From: Brucella cytisi
GTDB lineage: Bacteria > Pseudomonadota > Alphaproteobacteria > Rhizobiales > Rhizobiaceae
DNA length: 64,000 bases
Reading direction: 5' to 3'
Assembly (NCBI GenBank): GCA_012103075.1
Contig: JAAVLQ010000003.1
Coordinates: 992,001 to 1,056,000 of the forward strand
The first letter of the stretch is position 1, and each line of letters opens with the position of its first letter. The notes beneath the pieces were generated by a model. It was not told the origin of the DNA and searched no databases. It saw nothing but the letters and a program-made list of their open reading frames with translations. Positions 20,143 through 29,682 of this stretch are shown here, piece by piece. A program made the translations under genes and the position numbers.

Positions 20143-21579
20143 TTATGCACCCGTCCGTGTTTTGACCGGTTTGCCATTTTCAGCCTCAAAGGTACGTCCC
20201 CCCCACCCAGTCCGGGCAGCAACGATCATAATGACCGTCAGTACAAGCGGATAGAAAGTGACTGGAAACAGCGAGAAGGTCGATTGCGCCGGCGTTTCGG
20301 CATAGCCGGAGGTGAGGAGTGCCCCGATAAACAGATAGGCACTCAACACTGGTACCACCGAGGCAAGGCCAAGGGCAAAACAGTCCATGATATTCGAACG
20401 CCGATAGGGATGCAGGCCAACGCGTGCTCCCAGTTCGTCGGCGATCGGGCCAAAGGCCAGCATTGCAGCCGAGTTCACACCGCCGAATAGCAATGTGGTG
20501 GCTGACACACCAATACCGATAGCAAGTTCGACGCCGCGCGGCGTTGAAGCCATGTTGCCAGAGGTTATGCAATCGATCAGCATCTCCATCACGCCTGCAC
20601 CGCGCAATACACCCATGATGCCGAAAACCGAGATCACCAACGCAACTGTGCCCAGCATGGAGTTTACACCGTCATAGAGGAAACCGGCTGGTTTGCCGTC
20701 AGACACGCCGATGATTGCATCGACAGTCAGCAGACCCGTTGCCAGCCCTGTGATTGAGCCGAGCACCAGCCCCACAGTCACCGCCTTGAAGATATCGCGG
20801 GTAACCATCGCTACGATCAGCATGATTGCAACCGGAATAAGCATCAGCAGTGGTGCCGGGCTGGCATCGCCGACAAATTCGTTCACCACAGTTGCCGCAT
20901 TTTCCGAGGACATACCGACTAACAGGTACAATAATCCAGAAATGGCAGCCGCCGTCAGCGCATAGCGCGCACGGTGTCGTACGACACCGCCAATATCAGC
21001 AACCGCGTCCCGTGTCCGGTAGCGTTGGGATGAGGATGAAATAATCGTGGTGTCCGAGATGGGAGCCGGGTTGTCGCCGAGGATTGCCGCTGACAGGATC
21101 GCGCCGGCCAGCGGGCGGGAGCGGCGCCGATAGTAATACCGGCTGCATAAAAGATCGGAAAGGCGGTAAACATGGTGCCAATCGAAGATCCCGTGGCCAT
21201 TGAGATCGCGGCAACTGCTATGAACACGAAGAATGTGTAATAGCCTGCGTTCAATCCTGTCTCGTGAGCCAGCCAGACAAACCCGGAAGCAACTCCTGTG
21301 GTTTTGATCATCGCTGAGATCATGCCGACCATAAACAGGATAACAATAATGGCCACCGAGGTCTCGCTGCTAATACCTCGCAGCACATGTTCCCAGAACC
21401 TTGAGTAATCGCGAGCAAAAATTGCACCGATCAACAGTGAGACGAATCCCCATTGCCAGCGCAGTCATGTCGAAAGCCTTGAAGACGACGAAATAAAGTA
21501 CACAAAGGAACAGAAAGATCAGGGCCGGCAAGAATGCCATCCCCATACCTCCCCGGAAGTGAAGGAGCGAGTTGTTCAC
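20143..21579 (-). CDS. NhaC-type Na+/H+ antiporter family transporter
   Basis: Membrane protein of about 478 residues with ten or more hydrophobic segments. The N-terminal unit (MGMAFLPALIFLFLCVLYFV) is followed by SSETSVAIIVILFMVGMISA and a long ATGSSIGTMFTAFPIFYAAG, the glycine- and serine-rich helix break of this family. The second half has VISVFGIMGVLRGAGVMEML and a C-terminal FYPLVLTVIMIVAARTG. GAGGAAATTA precedes a GTG start at 21579; an ATG eleven codons on is also possible. Breaks are near 21450, 21110 and 20950. In this operon it more probably imports the amino-acid-like substrate with Na+ than serves pH homeostasis, but that is inference. Confidence 0.75.
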
Positions 21580-21599
21580 GTTAATTTCCTCGATGGGGT

Positions 21600-22075
21600 T
21601 CAGCTCTGGAGGGTGCGCAACACGAGGGCGCTGGCCGGGTCAGTGATTTGCTGTAATTCGATGAAATTGCCGTCTGGATCGCGGCAGTAGCACAAGCGCA
21701 TCGGCCCCACATCCACCGGTGCTGAAACGAACGATACTCCAGCCGCCGATAGTCGCTCGTGGTCAGCGATCACGTCGTCGCTGTCGAAGCAGACATGCGC
21801 AAATCCCTGTTGGGATAAAGCGCGGTCGTCGTTGCGACTGGAACGTGGCTGCTTATATTCAAACAACTCCGGGAATGCATTGCCCGCCTTCAACAGGACT
21901 GAACGTGCGGTCGAATTTGATATCCCGGTAATCCCGGCGGCAAAGTCCGACATATCGGTCCCGCTTTCCCATCCGAATGCGAAAACTTCGGCAAAGCCCA
22001 GATGGTCTCGATAAAAGGCAACAGGCGATCTATGTCGCCGGTGGTAATAGATGGATGATGAATACCTCTGATCAT
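21600..22075 (-). CDS. VOC (glyoxalase/bleomycin resistance) family protein
   Basis: Metal-dependent VOC-fold protein of about 158 residues with two beta-alpha-beta-beta-beta modules. The first starts MIRGIHHPSITTGDIDRLL, with a His ligand at about residue 6 or 7. After a frame break near 22020 it continues FYRDHLGFAEVFAFGW. The second contains GFAHVCFDSDDVIADHERL and ends RDPDGNFIELQQ, with the Glu ligand. GGGAGCTCGCG precedes the ATG at 22075. It lies between the transporter and RidA genes in the dehydrogenase operon; VOC members include dioxygenases, epimerases and lyases, so it could process a downstream intermediate. No specific reaction can be assigned. Confidence 0.8.
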
Positions 22076-22087
22076 CGCGAGCTCCCC

Positions 22088-22484
22088 TCACGCACAGGCC
22101 ACGGCTTCGACCTCAACCAGCAGGTCGGGTGAAAAAAGACGGGTGACGCCGACAAGCGTGCTAGCCGGGGTATTGCCGGCGGCGCTGAAGGAGCAATCAG
22201 CGACTCCCAGTTGGCGAGTGTGGCATCCATATCGGTCGTATAGACCCGGATGCCGGTGACATTGGTATAATCCATGCCTGCCTGCTTCAACACCTCTCCC
22301 AGATTTGCCACCGCGAGTTTCAACTGCGCCGCCATATCATCCTTGTGCTGAGGGATACCATTGGCACCGGTGGCGCATTGCCCGGACAACATCAGGATGC
22401 GGCTGGCGCCGGTGAACTCCTTGCCATGAGCAAATCCGAATCCGGCCTGCCAGTCCAAGGATTAATTTCGCGTGTTTCCATCAT
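22088..22484 (-). CDS. RidA family protein (enamine/imine deaminase)
   Basis: RidA/YjgF/UK114-type protein of about 131 residues. It starts MMETREINPWTG and has FAHGKEFTGASRILMLSGQC, LKLAVANLGEVLKQAGM, VTGIRVYTTDMDATLAN, then PASTLVGVTRLFSPDLLVEV and EAVACA after a frame break near 22175. The arginine that holds the substrate carboxylate in active RidA proteins is expected just before LFSPDLLVEVE, and an Arg is there (VTRLF). RidA proteins hydrolyse reactive imines, the direct product of the amine dehydrogenase encoded downstream. GGGAGGAC precedes the ATG at 22484. It is the first gene of the operon, divergent from the LysR regulator. Confidence 0.85.
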
Positions 22485-22586
22485 GTCCTCCCATGCCGGT
22501 TCACCCGCTCCGCTTACGACACAAGCGGCGATAGCTATCATTCCACACGTCGCAAGGGTTGCAATCAATGGCAGATTCATCCAAAC

Positions 22587-22609
22587 TTCGTTGCGTTTTA
22601 CGCAACGAA
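22587..22609. promoter_or_regulatory. Inverted-repeat operator candidate between ridA and the LysR gene
   Basis: A perfect inverted repeat with 10-base arms: TTCGTTGCGT at 22587-22596 and its complement at 22600-22609 around TTT. It lies in the divergent promoter region, 103 bases from the ridA start and 84 from the LysR start. No T tract or G/C-rich stem suggests termination, so an operator is more likely. LysR binding is an inference from position. Confidence 0.5.
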
Positions 22610-22692
22610 TTTACGAATATTCCGCGGCTTAGCTTCAATACGATATGATGTTGTGCCAACGATGATTGAAACGCAATTCCATGAGGGTACGC

Positions 22693-23614
22693 ATGACAAT
22701 TGACGACCGCCGTGTGCGGTTTCTCTTTCAGGCATGGCGCAGCGGTTCAATGCGGGCCGCCGCAGACGTGCTTGAGGTCGCGCCGTCCTCTATCAGTCGC
22801 CAGATCGCACAGCTTGAACGTGAGGTCGGGAACCGTCTGATCGAACATGGCCAGCGCGAGATCCGGCTTACCGAGGCTGGTCAGGCGGTCATTGAATACT
22901 ACCGCACGCGGCAGGCTTGCGTTGAGGCTTTACGCGGCCAACTTTTGGATATTTCAACGGCTCGTTCAGGCCAGATGCAGCTTGCGCTGGGCGAGGGATT
23001 TTTGGGGAAGCGCTTTACGACACGCTTGATGGCTTTATGGATGCCCGGCCGGGATTTAAATTGTCGGTGAATGTGACCGATACTCCTAGAATGGTGCAAG
23101 CACTACTGAATGACGAGGTACATTTCGGACTGGGCTTCCATCCGTTGTCCCATCCGCAGATCGTTTCACGTTTTCGAGCGGCGGTACCGCTGAAAGCAAT
23201 CGTGCATGCCGCACATCCACGGCCGGGCGCACCAGCATCTCGATCACGGAGCTTTGTGCGCAGCAGTTGGCGTTGATGGGCCAAAGCTTCCGTATCCGCC
23301 AGACAATCGACACCGCCGCCACGGATGCCGGTCTCACAATAGCACCGATATTGACCACTAATTCCATCGCGTTGCTCATTCGAACTACTTGTGCTCGACG
23401 GGCGGTGACAGTCCTGCCGGAATTTAGTGTGGGATCCGAGTTAGCAAGCGGCCGGCTCGTAGCCGTCCGTATCGATGTTTCCCAACTGCAAGCTGTTTAC
23501 GTCCATTTGCTAGCCCGTCGCAACCGCCAGTTCTCACCCCAGCTTATCGCGTTGGCAGAGCAAATCGGGAAGCGGTTAGTCCCCGCCGCACTCAGCGAAG
23601 CACGACAATTGTAA
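22693..23614 (+). CDS. LysR family transcriptional regulator
   Basis: Regulator of about 307 residues. The N-terminal winged HTH is FLFQAWRSGSMRAAADVLEV, with recognition helix APSSISRQIAQLEREVG and wing LIEHGQREIRLTEAGQAV. The effector domain follows (QMQLALGEGFLGKRF, ARPGFKLSVNV, VHFGLGFHP) and ends with VYVHLLARRNRQFSPQL. GAGGG lies five bases before the ATG at 22693; earlier ATGs at 22666 and 22681 have no such site. The frame breaks near 23035 and 23245. It is divergent from the ridA-dehydrogenase operon, the classical LysR arrangement, so it probably activates that operon in response to the substrate. Confidence 0.83.
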
Positions 23615-23792
23615 GTGAAAACAAAAATCTGGCTTTTTCTAAAAAATTATCGTCAGGATTAGATAGTTAAGCGCATAAACCAGCTGTTAACAGGGTATCG
23701 ATGGTATCGCCAAACGGAAATTCGTGAGAGTCTGGCGGTTGACGGAGGGCTGAAAGGTCCAGTTATGGTACTGTTTTACTTGAGGATCGCGC

Positions 23793-24244
23793 ATGGATAC
23801 TCCGTCCATAACCAGCCATTTTGCTGAGGTGATACAGACCTCTCTCGCACCGGTTTTTCTCACGGCCGGGACCGCAGGCTTTGTAAACATCTATGTGGGC
23901 CGCCTCGCAAAGTTGTCCGATCGGTTAAATGACATCGTCGAAAAACGGAGAAGAACAAGTCGATACAGGTACAGCTCGCCTACCTTCGCGGTCGCGTATT
24001 CGCTTTGGAGATCGCAGCGTTCTTCGGCGTCAGTGCCGGCATCTGTACTTGTGCTGCAATCCTCAATCTTTTGGCTGGAACGCTCGCCATTGGCATTCGT
24101 CAGGAAAATCTATTCTGGTTCTTTAGTGGTGCGGTGATATTCCTCATGTTTTCGCTCGCGGCATTCTTGTTTGAGCTGGCCGTAGCTGGACGGAACATGA
24201 TACGACAGATACGCAGCGCGAAGAGACCCAGCGATGCTGGTTAG
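23793..24244 (+). CDS. DUF2721 family membrane protein
   Basis: Small inner-membrane protein of about 150 residues. The N-terminal segment HFAEVIQTSLAPVFLTAGTA, followed by GFVNIYVGRLAKLSDRLND, is the DUF2721 pattern. After a frame break near 23965 it continues AYLRGRVFALEIAAFFGVSA, then NLLAGTLAIGI and FFSGAVIFLMFSLAAFLFEL, giving three membrane segments. No function is known for the family. It stands alone after the LysR gene, and the 178 bases between show no features. The ATG at 23793 is the first in frame and close to the family start. Confidence 0.75.
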
Positions 24245-24668
24245 TTCTTTTGTGCCACAGATCCAAGGTTTCTCCGTAATTGTTTAGCGTCAAATGATAA
24301 GTTCCGGGTTCCTGTTTCCCCCCGGCATTTTCAAAAAGGATGGCGCTCAGCAAGGGGATCAAGAAGGCCGGGACCGCGAAGGGGCCCGCGAAGCCGAGCG
24401 CATTGATCCGATTTTTATCATTTAGGGCGTTTCCGAACGGGGTCGACGGACATGGCACGGAATGGAACTCCGCCCAACACGCGTGACGTCTCGTCATAGA
24501 GCAGCAAGAATTTAAACACCTGAGGCATTGTACGTCGTCCGGGGAAGAAGCTATCTGATTGCTTCGCGCAGGCACTAACGGGAATGCGGACGCTCGGCTC
24601 GCTAATATCATTGCGCAATCCGCCAGTTCGTAAGATCATACTCGAAAGAAATTTCGAGGACATTTGCC
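24245..24668. other. Intergenic stretch, no supported gene
   Basis: A minus-strand frame of 36 codons from 24528 has no recognisable family. A longer frame at 24144-24611 overlaps DUF2721 and has no similarity. I see no hairpin or repeat here. Confidence 0.4.
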
Positions 24669-25251
24669 ATGCCCCTGTTAAAAACAGAGCGTTTGACGCT
24701 TGGTCCTTGCACCTCGGAGGATCGCGACGATTTTATCCAGCTGGAGCTGGACCGGGAAGTAATGCGGTTTCTCAACAATGGCGCAGTCGATCTTGACCGA
24801 ATTGATCCGGCGCACGCACCGTTTCTCATGCCAAGAGGGGCGAGCCCGACGTCTGGACAGCGCGACGCAACGCGGATGACGAGTTCGTTGGCTGGTTCTG
24901 CTTGTCGCCGGATGCTAACGCGGTCGCAGAAATCGGATATCGTCTGCGCCAGAAGGTTTGGGGTCATGGACTGGCATCGGAAGGGGCTTCGGCACTGGTC
25001 AGCTGGGGGTTCGAGGTCGCCGGGTATGACAAGATCGTGGCGACTACAATGGCTGTCAACCAAGGATCGCGCCGTGTGATGGAGAAGATTGGTATGAAAC
25101 ACATGCGGACCGATTTCCTGAAGTTTTCCGATCCCATACCCGCACTGAGCACGGCGAGGTAACGTATGAGCTGACCCGTTTGGATTGGCTGGCAATTCAC
25201 GGGCAGTCAGTTTTCAAGGAGGGACAAAGCCAAAGTCTGGCGGAACGTTGA
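24669..25251 (+). CDS. GNAT family N-acetyltransferase (RimJ/RimL type)
   Basis: Acetyltransferase of about 194 residues. The N-terminal LKTERLTLGPCTSEDRDDFI is typical of the RimJ/RimL subgroup. After a break near 24840 comes EFVGWFCLSPDANAVAEIGY, then the acetyl-CoA binding loop RLRQKVWGHGLASEGASALV, then NQGSRRVMEKIGMKHMRTDF, and after a second break near 25130 the usual end GEVTYELTRLDWLA. Members modify N-terminal or other amines of proteins or small molecules. It stands alone with a start close to the family norm (MPLLKTERL); the target cannot be told. Confidence 0.8.
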
Positions 25252-25283
25252 GAACGAGATTGAACTTAAACGTAAGGCTGACA

Positions 25284-25865
25284 ATGTTTGATTATATTAC
25301 TCATTACTATCCAGCTGAAGATCCGCCATTTCGCAATCTTAGCGACGCCCCGGACGAGGATATACCGGCAATCCTTGACGCACTCGCGGCACGAAGATTG
25401 TCTGGATCGAAGCGCGTTTTCGGCCGGCGCTATGTGCAGTTTCGTCGCCTGACAGAAGAGAAGATGAGAAGCCTCTTCGTGCAAGCAGGTGGACGACCCG
25501 TGCGTAAGGCTCCCCACTATTTCATCCCGGGGAAATCTGACTGGTTCGCTAACCTTTACGCGAACACTCGAAACGTGCGGTTGCCGTTGAAACAACTCGA
25601 TCCGGACACAACGAGTTTCACCTACCCCGATAGCGTTGTTTCGATGAGACTTGACCCAGCTTTTGGACTGCCCGTCGATCCCGTCCGGCCCTACCATGAA
25701 AAGGTCTTTCGCTTATCTGAACTCGACAGTGTTGTGAGCGAGTACGGGCTGCCTAATGACACTCCCGAAGAAGGTGATGCCTATGCGGATTACCATCTCA
25801 AGGAATTCGAACGATATATCGAAGCCCAGATCTGGGCTGATGACCCTGTAGCTGAGTGGCTTTGA
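25284..25865 (+). CDS. Conserved hypothetical protein
   Basis: Unbroken 193-residue soluble protein without signal peptide or membrane segment. It starts MFDYITHYYPAEDPPFRNLS and is charged and rich in Pro and Tyr throughout. Striking stretches are KAPHYFIPGKSDWFANLYAN and DTTSFTYPDSVVSMRLDP. I do not recognise a family. The start at 25284 is chosen because the longer frame upstream runs into the acetyltransferase gene. Codon use looks like that of the neighbours, and the absence of frame breaks supports a real gene. Confidence 0.65.
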   Translation: MFDYITHYYPAEDPPFRNLSDAPDEDIPAILDALAARRLSGSKRVFGRRYVQFRRLTEEKMRSLFVQAGGRPVRKAPHYFIPGKSDWFANLYANTRNVRLPLKQLDPDTTSFTYPDSVVSMRLDPAFGLPVDPVRPYHEKVFRLSELDSVVSEYGLPNDTPEEGDAYADYHLKEFERYIEAQIWADDPVAEWL

Positions 25866-25930
25866 CGCGCAGATTGTTGTCGATCGTCCATATCCAGTGC
25901 GCTTCAAGGTCGTTGCGCACCTACACATGG

Positions 25931-26368
25931 TCATGCACGTGTTTGCTCAAGCTCAAGCACATTTCCCTCAGAATCGCGTGCGTAAGCAATCAGATATGGA
26001 TTCTCCGACGTTCCGAAATTTGTAGTCTGTCCCATCTGTGAGCCACCGGCCCTGATGATTTTCGAAAGGATGTCGTCGAGGTTCTCTATCTGGAAAGACA
26101 GGTGACCGTAACCGGGTTCATTGACCTTCGGCAGGCCACGCGAATGCGTAGTCTTATGCTGGTGTATCTCGAGGAAAGGCCATTCAAGCGCGGGAAACTT
26201 TAACCAGATCGAATATATCTCGCAGCCCGGAGGCCCGTTACCACGTGAGACCTTATCGCCTGACAAAACCCTCGGTTCATGAAGCAACTCGCATTTCATG
26301 ACATTCGTGTAGAATGCGCAAAGTGTTTCTGCATTGCGAGCCACAAGGTTGATGTGGGCAAGTTTCAT
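25931..26368 (-). CDS. VOC family protein
   Basis: Unbroken 145-residue VOC/glyoxalase-fold protein. The first module starts MKLAHINLVARNAETLCAFY with a His at residue 5. WPFLEIHQHKTTHSRGLPK gives the middle Glu and His, GYGHLSFQIENLDDILSKI starts the second module, and YARDSEGNVLELEQ carries the final Glu. The metal ligand pattern H..E..H..E is complete, so it should be a metal-dependent enzyme. It is followed by an RNA ligase-like gene on the same strand, without functional clues. Confidence 0.83.
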   Translation of the reverse strand: MKLAHINLVARNAETLCAFYTNVMKCELLHEPRVLSGDKVSRGNGPPGCEIYSIWLKFPALEWPFLEIHQHKTTHSRGLPKVNEPGYGHLSFQIENLDDILSKIIRAGGSQMGQTTNFGTSENPYLIAYARDSEGNVLELEQTRA

Positions 26369-26386
26369 AGCGCCGGAACCTTTCTC

Positions 26387-26875
26387 TTATCCCAGTTGCA
26401 ACTCCTGCTTCACCAACACCGGCGGAAACTGCACGAAGTCCGCCACGTCGAACTCAACTGAAAAATCGAGTATCTTGCTCTTGGCCCAGTCGATAGCGGC
26501 TGGTTTGGCAGCTTCGTGCACTCTGGTTGCCAGTGAGCAATGTGGAACCCAGCTTCCGGCACGGTAATGCTCATGACAGATCATTGGATCGAAGTGGCGA
26601 TGCAAATCGGCATGGAGGTCCGACAAGCCCCGGTCAAAACGGGGTTTTGCCCAAAGGACCATGAGGTCATTATCGAAATGCTCCACGGTCTCGAAGGCTA
26701 TCGACAGTTTTTCGTGTGATGAAAAAACCTCGTCGGGACCGCGCTTATGTCACCGGATAGTGAGGGAAAACTGCAAGCGTCAAATGGGGAGGATAATTCA
26801 ACTCACGCATTGAACCAGAGGGTTCAAAAATACTCGCTTCGTCCCAAAGCTCCGGGATCTCAATTGCCGTGGCAT
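26387..26875 (-). CDS. 2'-5' RNA ligase superfamily (LigT/2H phosphoesterase) protein
   Basis: About 160 residues of the 2H phosphoesterase fold, recognised by its two HxT/Sx motifs. HLTL lies in RELNYPPHLTLAVFPHYP, and HCSL in AGSWVPHCSLATRV about 80 residues later. The frame breaks near 26755 between them; IAFETVEHFDNDLMVLWAKP is the family core. Members hydrolyse or form 2'-5' or cyclic phosphodiester bonds. The N terminus is uncertain: no good ATG precedes IEIPELWDEASIFEP, so the start near 26875 (TTG) is approximate. It shares a strand with the VOC gene. Confidence 0.65.
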
Positions 26876-26966
26876 TGCAGCATTTCAAGCTAATCCCATA
26901 TGGCATTCATCGCGTCCGTTCTGTGTCGTTGTTCGATCACGCCCTGTTTTCCCGGCCAGAACATTA

Positions 26967-27424
26967 CTATTGTCCCGATGAAGGGTGCAACGAATAGAGG
27001 ACATCTGGTTCGCGCTCTTCATTGTCCGACCCGTCAGTTTCTTTGACTGCGACAAATCCATGCTTTTCATAGAAGCGTCGTGCCGCGTCATTACGTTGAA
27101 AAGTCCAAAGAGATAGTTCGACAGCTTCTGACTTTGCAATCTGAAGCAGGGCGGTTCCAATGCCTTTTCCTTGCGCCGTTGGCAGGATATAAAGCTGGTC
27201 GATCCAGCCATCGCGGAAAGCGATAATACCCACCAGTTCATCATTCTCGAACGCTCCCCACACCGAGCAGGCGTTAAAAACACGCTCCCGGTAAAACCAC
27301 TGATCTTCAGCTGGAGTATGCAGTCCAGCCAACGGGGCAACCGGTCATCAAACGCAGCGCGGTGAACGATAGCGGCGCAATCCATATCGCTCAATTCAAG
27401 TCGACGAAGTAAAAATTTCTGCAT
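26967..27424 (-). CDS. GNAT family N-acetyltransferase
   Basis: Acetyltransferase of about 152 residues. It starts MQKFLLRRLELSDMDCAAIV, then after a break near 27328 runs AGLHTPAEDQWFYRERVF, and FENDELVGIIAFRDGWIDQL. The acetyl-CoA loop is LYILPTAQGKGIGTALLQIA, with the Q/RxxGxG signature, followed by NDAARRFYEKHGFVAVKETD. The domain is complete and the C terminus (EREPDVLYSLHP) matches the subgroup that acts on small molecules or peptides. It stands alone between the RNA-ligase-like gene and a 250-base gap. Confidence 0.83.
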
Positions 27425-27676
27425 ACCAACTCACGGATAACGTGCCGGTGGCTTCTCAAGCCTGCCCGGGCAATCAGCCTGTCCTACGTAAAGGACCAGA
27501 GCATCTCAGGCTCGAAGTCCGGGAACAGGTTCCCCGGCTGTGACGAAACGTATTCGTGCTTTACTGATCGTACTTTGCTTGTGAAGCAGTCGATGGGATT
27601 CAAGAATAACTGTTTGCACTCCAGTCCCGCATCTACAGCTAAACAGCCCTCGGAGCACGCCCGGCGATGCCTTGCC

Positions 27677-28236
27677 TTATCGCTCGACTATCATGTGTGC
27701 GACGAGTTCCGCTGTATTCCGAACGTTCATTTTCCGCATGATTGATGCCCGGTGCACCTCAACGGTACGTGGGGAGATACCTATAAGCTGGCCGATTTGT
27801 TTGGAGGTCATCCCATTGGCCAGATGCCGGGCGACGACGCGTTCCTTCGGGGTCAGCAAAGAGGCACTGTTGCGTCCTTCTTCCAGCTTTTCAAAAGTCC
27901 ATACCATGAGTTTGAATGGTCCTGCGGCGTCATCGTACGCCCGCGCGCACGCATCCAGATAATTTCGCCGCTGCTATGCTGCATGAAGCGCTCATCCTCA
28001 TAGCGGGGGCCGGACTCCAGCCATCGTTCCCACCGTTCCCCGGTTTTCTCGTAATCGACATTAGATGGATATAGCAGGCGGATGGATTGCCCTTCCAGTT
28101 CGATACGGCTACGGCCGAACAATTGTTCTATCTCGCGATTGACCCGCAAAATGCGTCGGTGGGAGAGCACCATGATCCCTATTGGGGCTTCAATGAAGCC
28201 GGTCAAACACAGGTAATCATCAGGGTATTCATCCAT
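27677..28236 (-). CDS. PAS-LuxR family transcriptional regulator
   Basis: About 186 residues: an N-terminal PAS domain (GFIEAPIGIMVLSHRRILR, then NREIEQLFGRSRIELEGQSI and YEDERFMQHSSGEIIWMR), and after a frame break near 27905 a C-terminal LuxR-type HTH. The HTH contains LTPKERVVARHLANGMTSKQ, then IGQLIGISPRTVEVHRASIM. The ATG at 28236 is preceded by GGAGGTG; a frame from 28263 lacks such a site. It is divergent from the thiolase-ligase-TRAP operon, with a perfect palindrome between them, and probably controls that operon in response to its substrate or a CoA derivative. The ligand is unknown. Confidence 0.85.
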
Positions 28237-28292
28237 TTCGCCCACCTCCATAACCGTGTGCAACCCACGGGTTCTCTAATCTAAGTAAAAAT

Positions 28293-28310
28293 TACGTAGA
28301 TATCTACGTA
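28293..28310. promoter_or_regulatory. Perfect 18-bp palindrome, probable LuxR-type operator
   Basis: TACGTAGATATCTACGTA at 28293-28310 equals its own complement, and AT-rich flanks extend the symmetry after one mismatch. It lies 57 bases from the regulator start and 186 from the thiolase start. TACGTA-type words are known from binding sites of FixJ/LuxR-family regulators, and the neighbouring gene encodes one. Binding is inferred. Confidence 0.6.
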
Positions 28311-28495
28311 TTTCTACTCATGTTCATATTCGCTCTTTCTGGCGACTATTGAAGCGGAGGAAGCGTTTGCTTGCGGACGCACGGAGTGGAGACAGTACTC
28401 TCGGTTTAGAAATGGAACAGCCCGGACGGGCGCGCATGGCCCACGTGTGCGAGCTGCCTATACGTCCCGGTCGAGAGTTTTTATCGGAGAATCTG

Positions 28496-29672
28496 ATGAA
28501 CGGGTCCAGTATATATTGCATTGGCAGCGGACACACCAAATTCGGGAGGTTGTCTGCCAATCTCGAAGAACTGATCGTCGAGGCTACACGCGAAGCGGTC
28601 ACTGAATCCGGTATCGCTCCCGGGGATATCGATGCCATTTTCCTCGGTCACTTCAATTCGGGTCTGGTCGGTGACGGTTTCGCCTCTTCGCTTGTCCACC
28701 GGGCGTTTCCCGAGTTCCGTTTCAAGCCCGCTGCACGTTCGGAAAATGCTTGTGCTTCGGGGGCAGCGGCCATTTATGCCGGGATCAATGCATTGCGCTC
28801 CGGCAAGGCCCGCAACGTACTGGTGGTCGGCGCGGAAAAGATGACCCATCGTACCACCGCAGATGTGACCACCGCGCTTGCCGGAGCCGGCTATCAGAAC
28901 GATCCGGTTGAAGCCGCCCTGAGCTTTCCGCAGGTATTCGCCGTGGCGGCTGGTCAATATACACAGCGATATTTTAATCCGCTTGATGCGATGGCGCGCA
29001 TAGCTGCCAAGAACCATGCAAATGCAATGAAAAATCCGCTTGCGCAGATGCACAAGCCGATGAGCTATGATCATTGCGCCAATGTCAGCGAGACAAATCC
29101 GTTGATTGCGCCCCCGCTGCGTCTGACGGATTGTTCGTTAGTGACTGATGGGGCTGCGGCTATCATTCTGAGCAACGAAGCCGGAGCTGCGGAGTCTGCG
29201 AAAAGGCGCGTGCGTATCGCCGGTACCGGTCATGTTTCTGACTTTCTGCCGATGAGCAGGCGCGATTTCATTGCTTTCGAGGGACCTGCGCTGGCGATAG
29301 CGACAGCCTATAAAGAAGCGGGGATCACCGTCAACGATCTCGACTTCGCCGAGGTGCATGACTGCTTCACGATAGCCGAGTTGCTGATTTACGAGGCGAT
29401 GGGTCTTGCCGAACCGGGAAAGGGTAACGGCCCCGTCGAGGACGGAACAGTCACGGCGGAAGGAAGGCTTCCGGTCAACCTTTCGGGGGCTCAAGGCCAA
29501 GGGGCATCCGGTAGGCGCTACAGGCGTTTCCATGGCCGTCATGTCATTTCGCCAACTGACAGGCCGGGCCGGAGATATTCAGCGCAGTGGCGCTGAATGG
29601 GGGCTGGCGTTTAACATGGGCGGTGCTGCCGTCGCCAATTATGCAACTATCCTACACGCCGATCGGGCTTAG
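28496..29672 (+). CDS. Thiolase family protein (SCPx/acetyl-CoA acetyltransferase type)
   Basis: About 391 residues of the thiolase fold, of the lipid-transfer-protein-like subgroup. It starts SSIYCIGSGHTKFGRLSANL. The nucleophile Cys lies in ARSENACASGAAAIYAGINA near residue 86, the GAEKMT loop follows, the catalytic His lies in FAEVHDCFTIAELLIYEAMG near residue 288, and the C-terminal GHPVGATG near 345. GGAGAATC precedes the ATG at 28496. The frame breaks near 29490. It would cleave a 3-ketoacyl-CoA at the end of a side-chain degradation. It is the first gene of an operon with an acyl-CoA ligase 10 bases on, a TRAP importer and an SDR. Confidence 0.87.
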
Positions 29673-29682
29673 GGACCGCACA

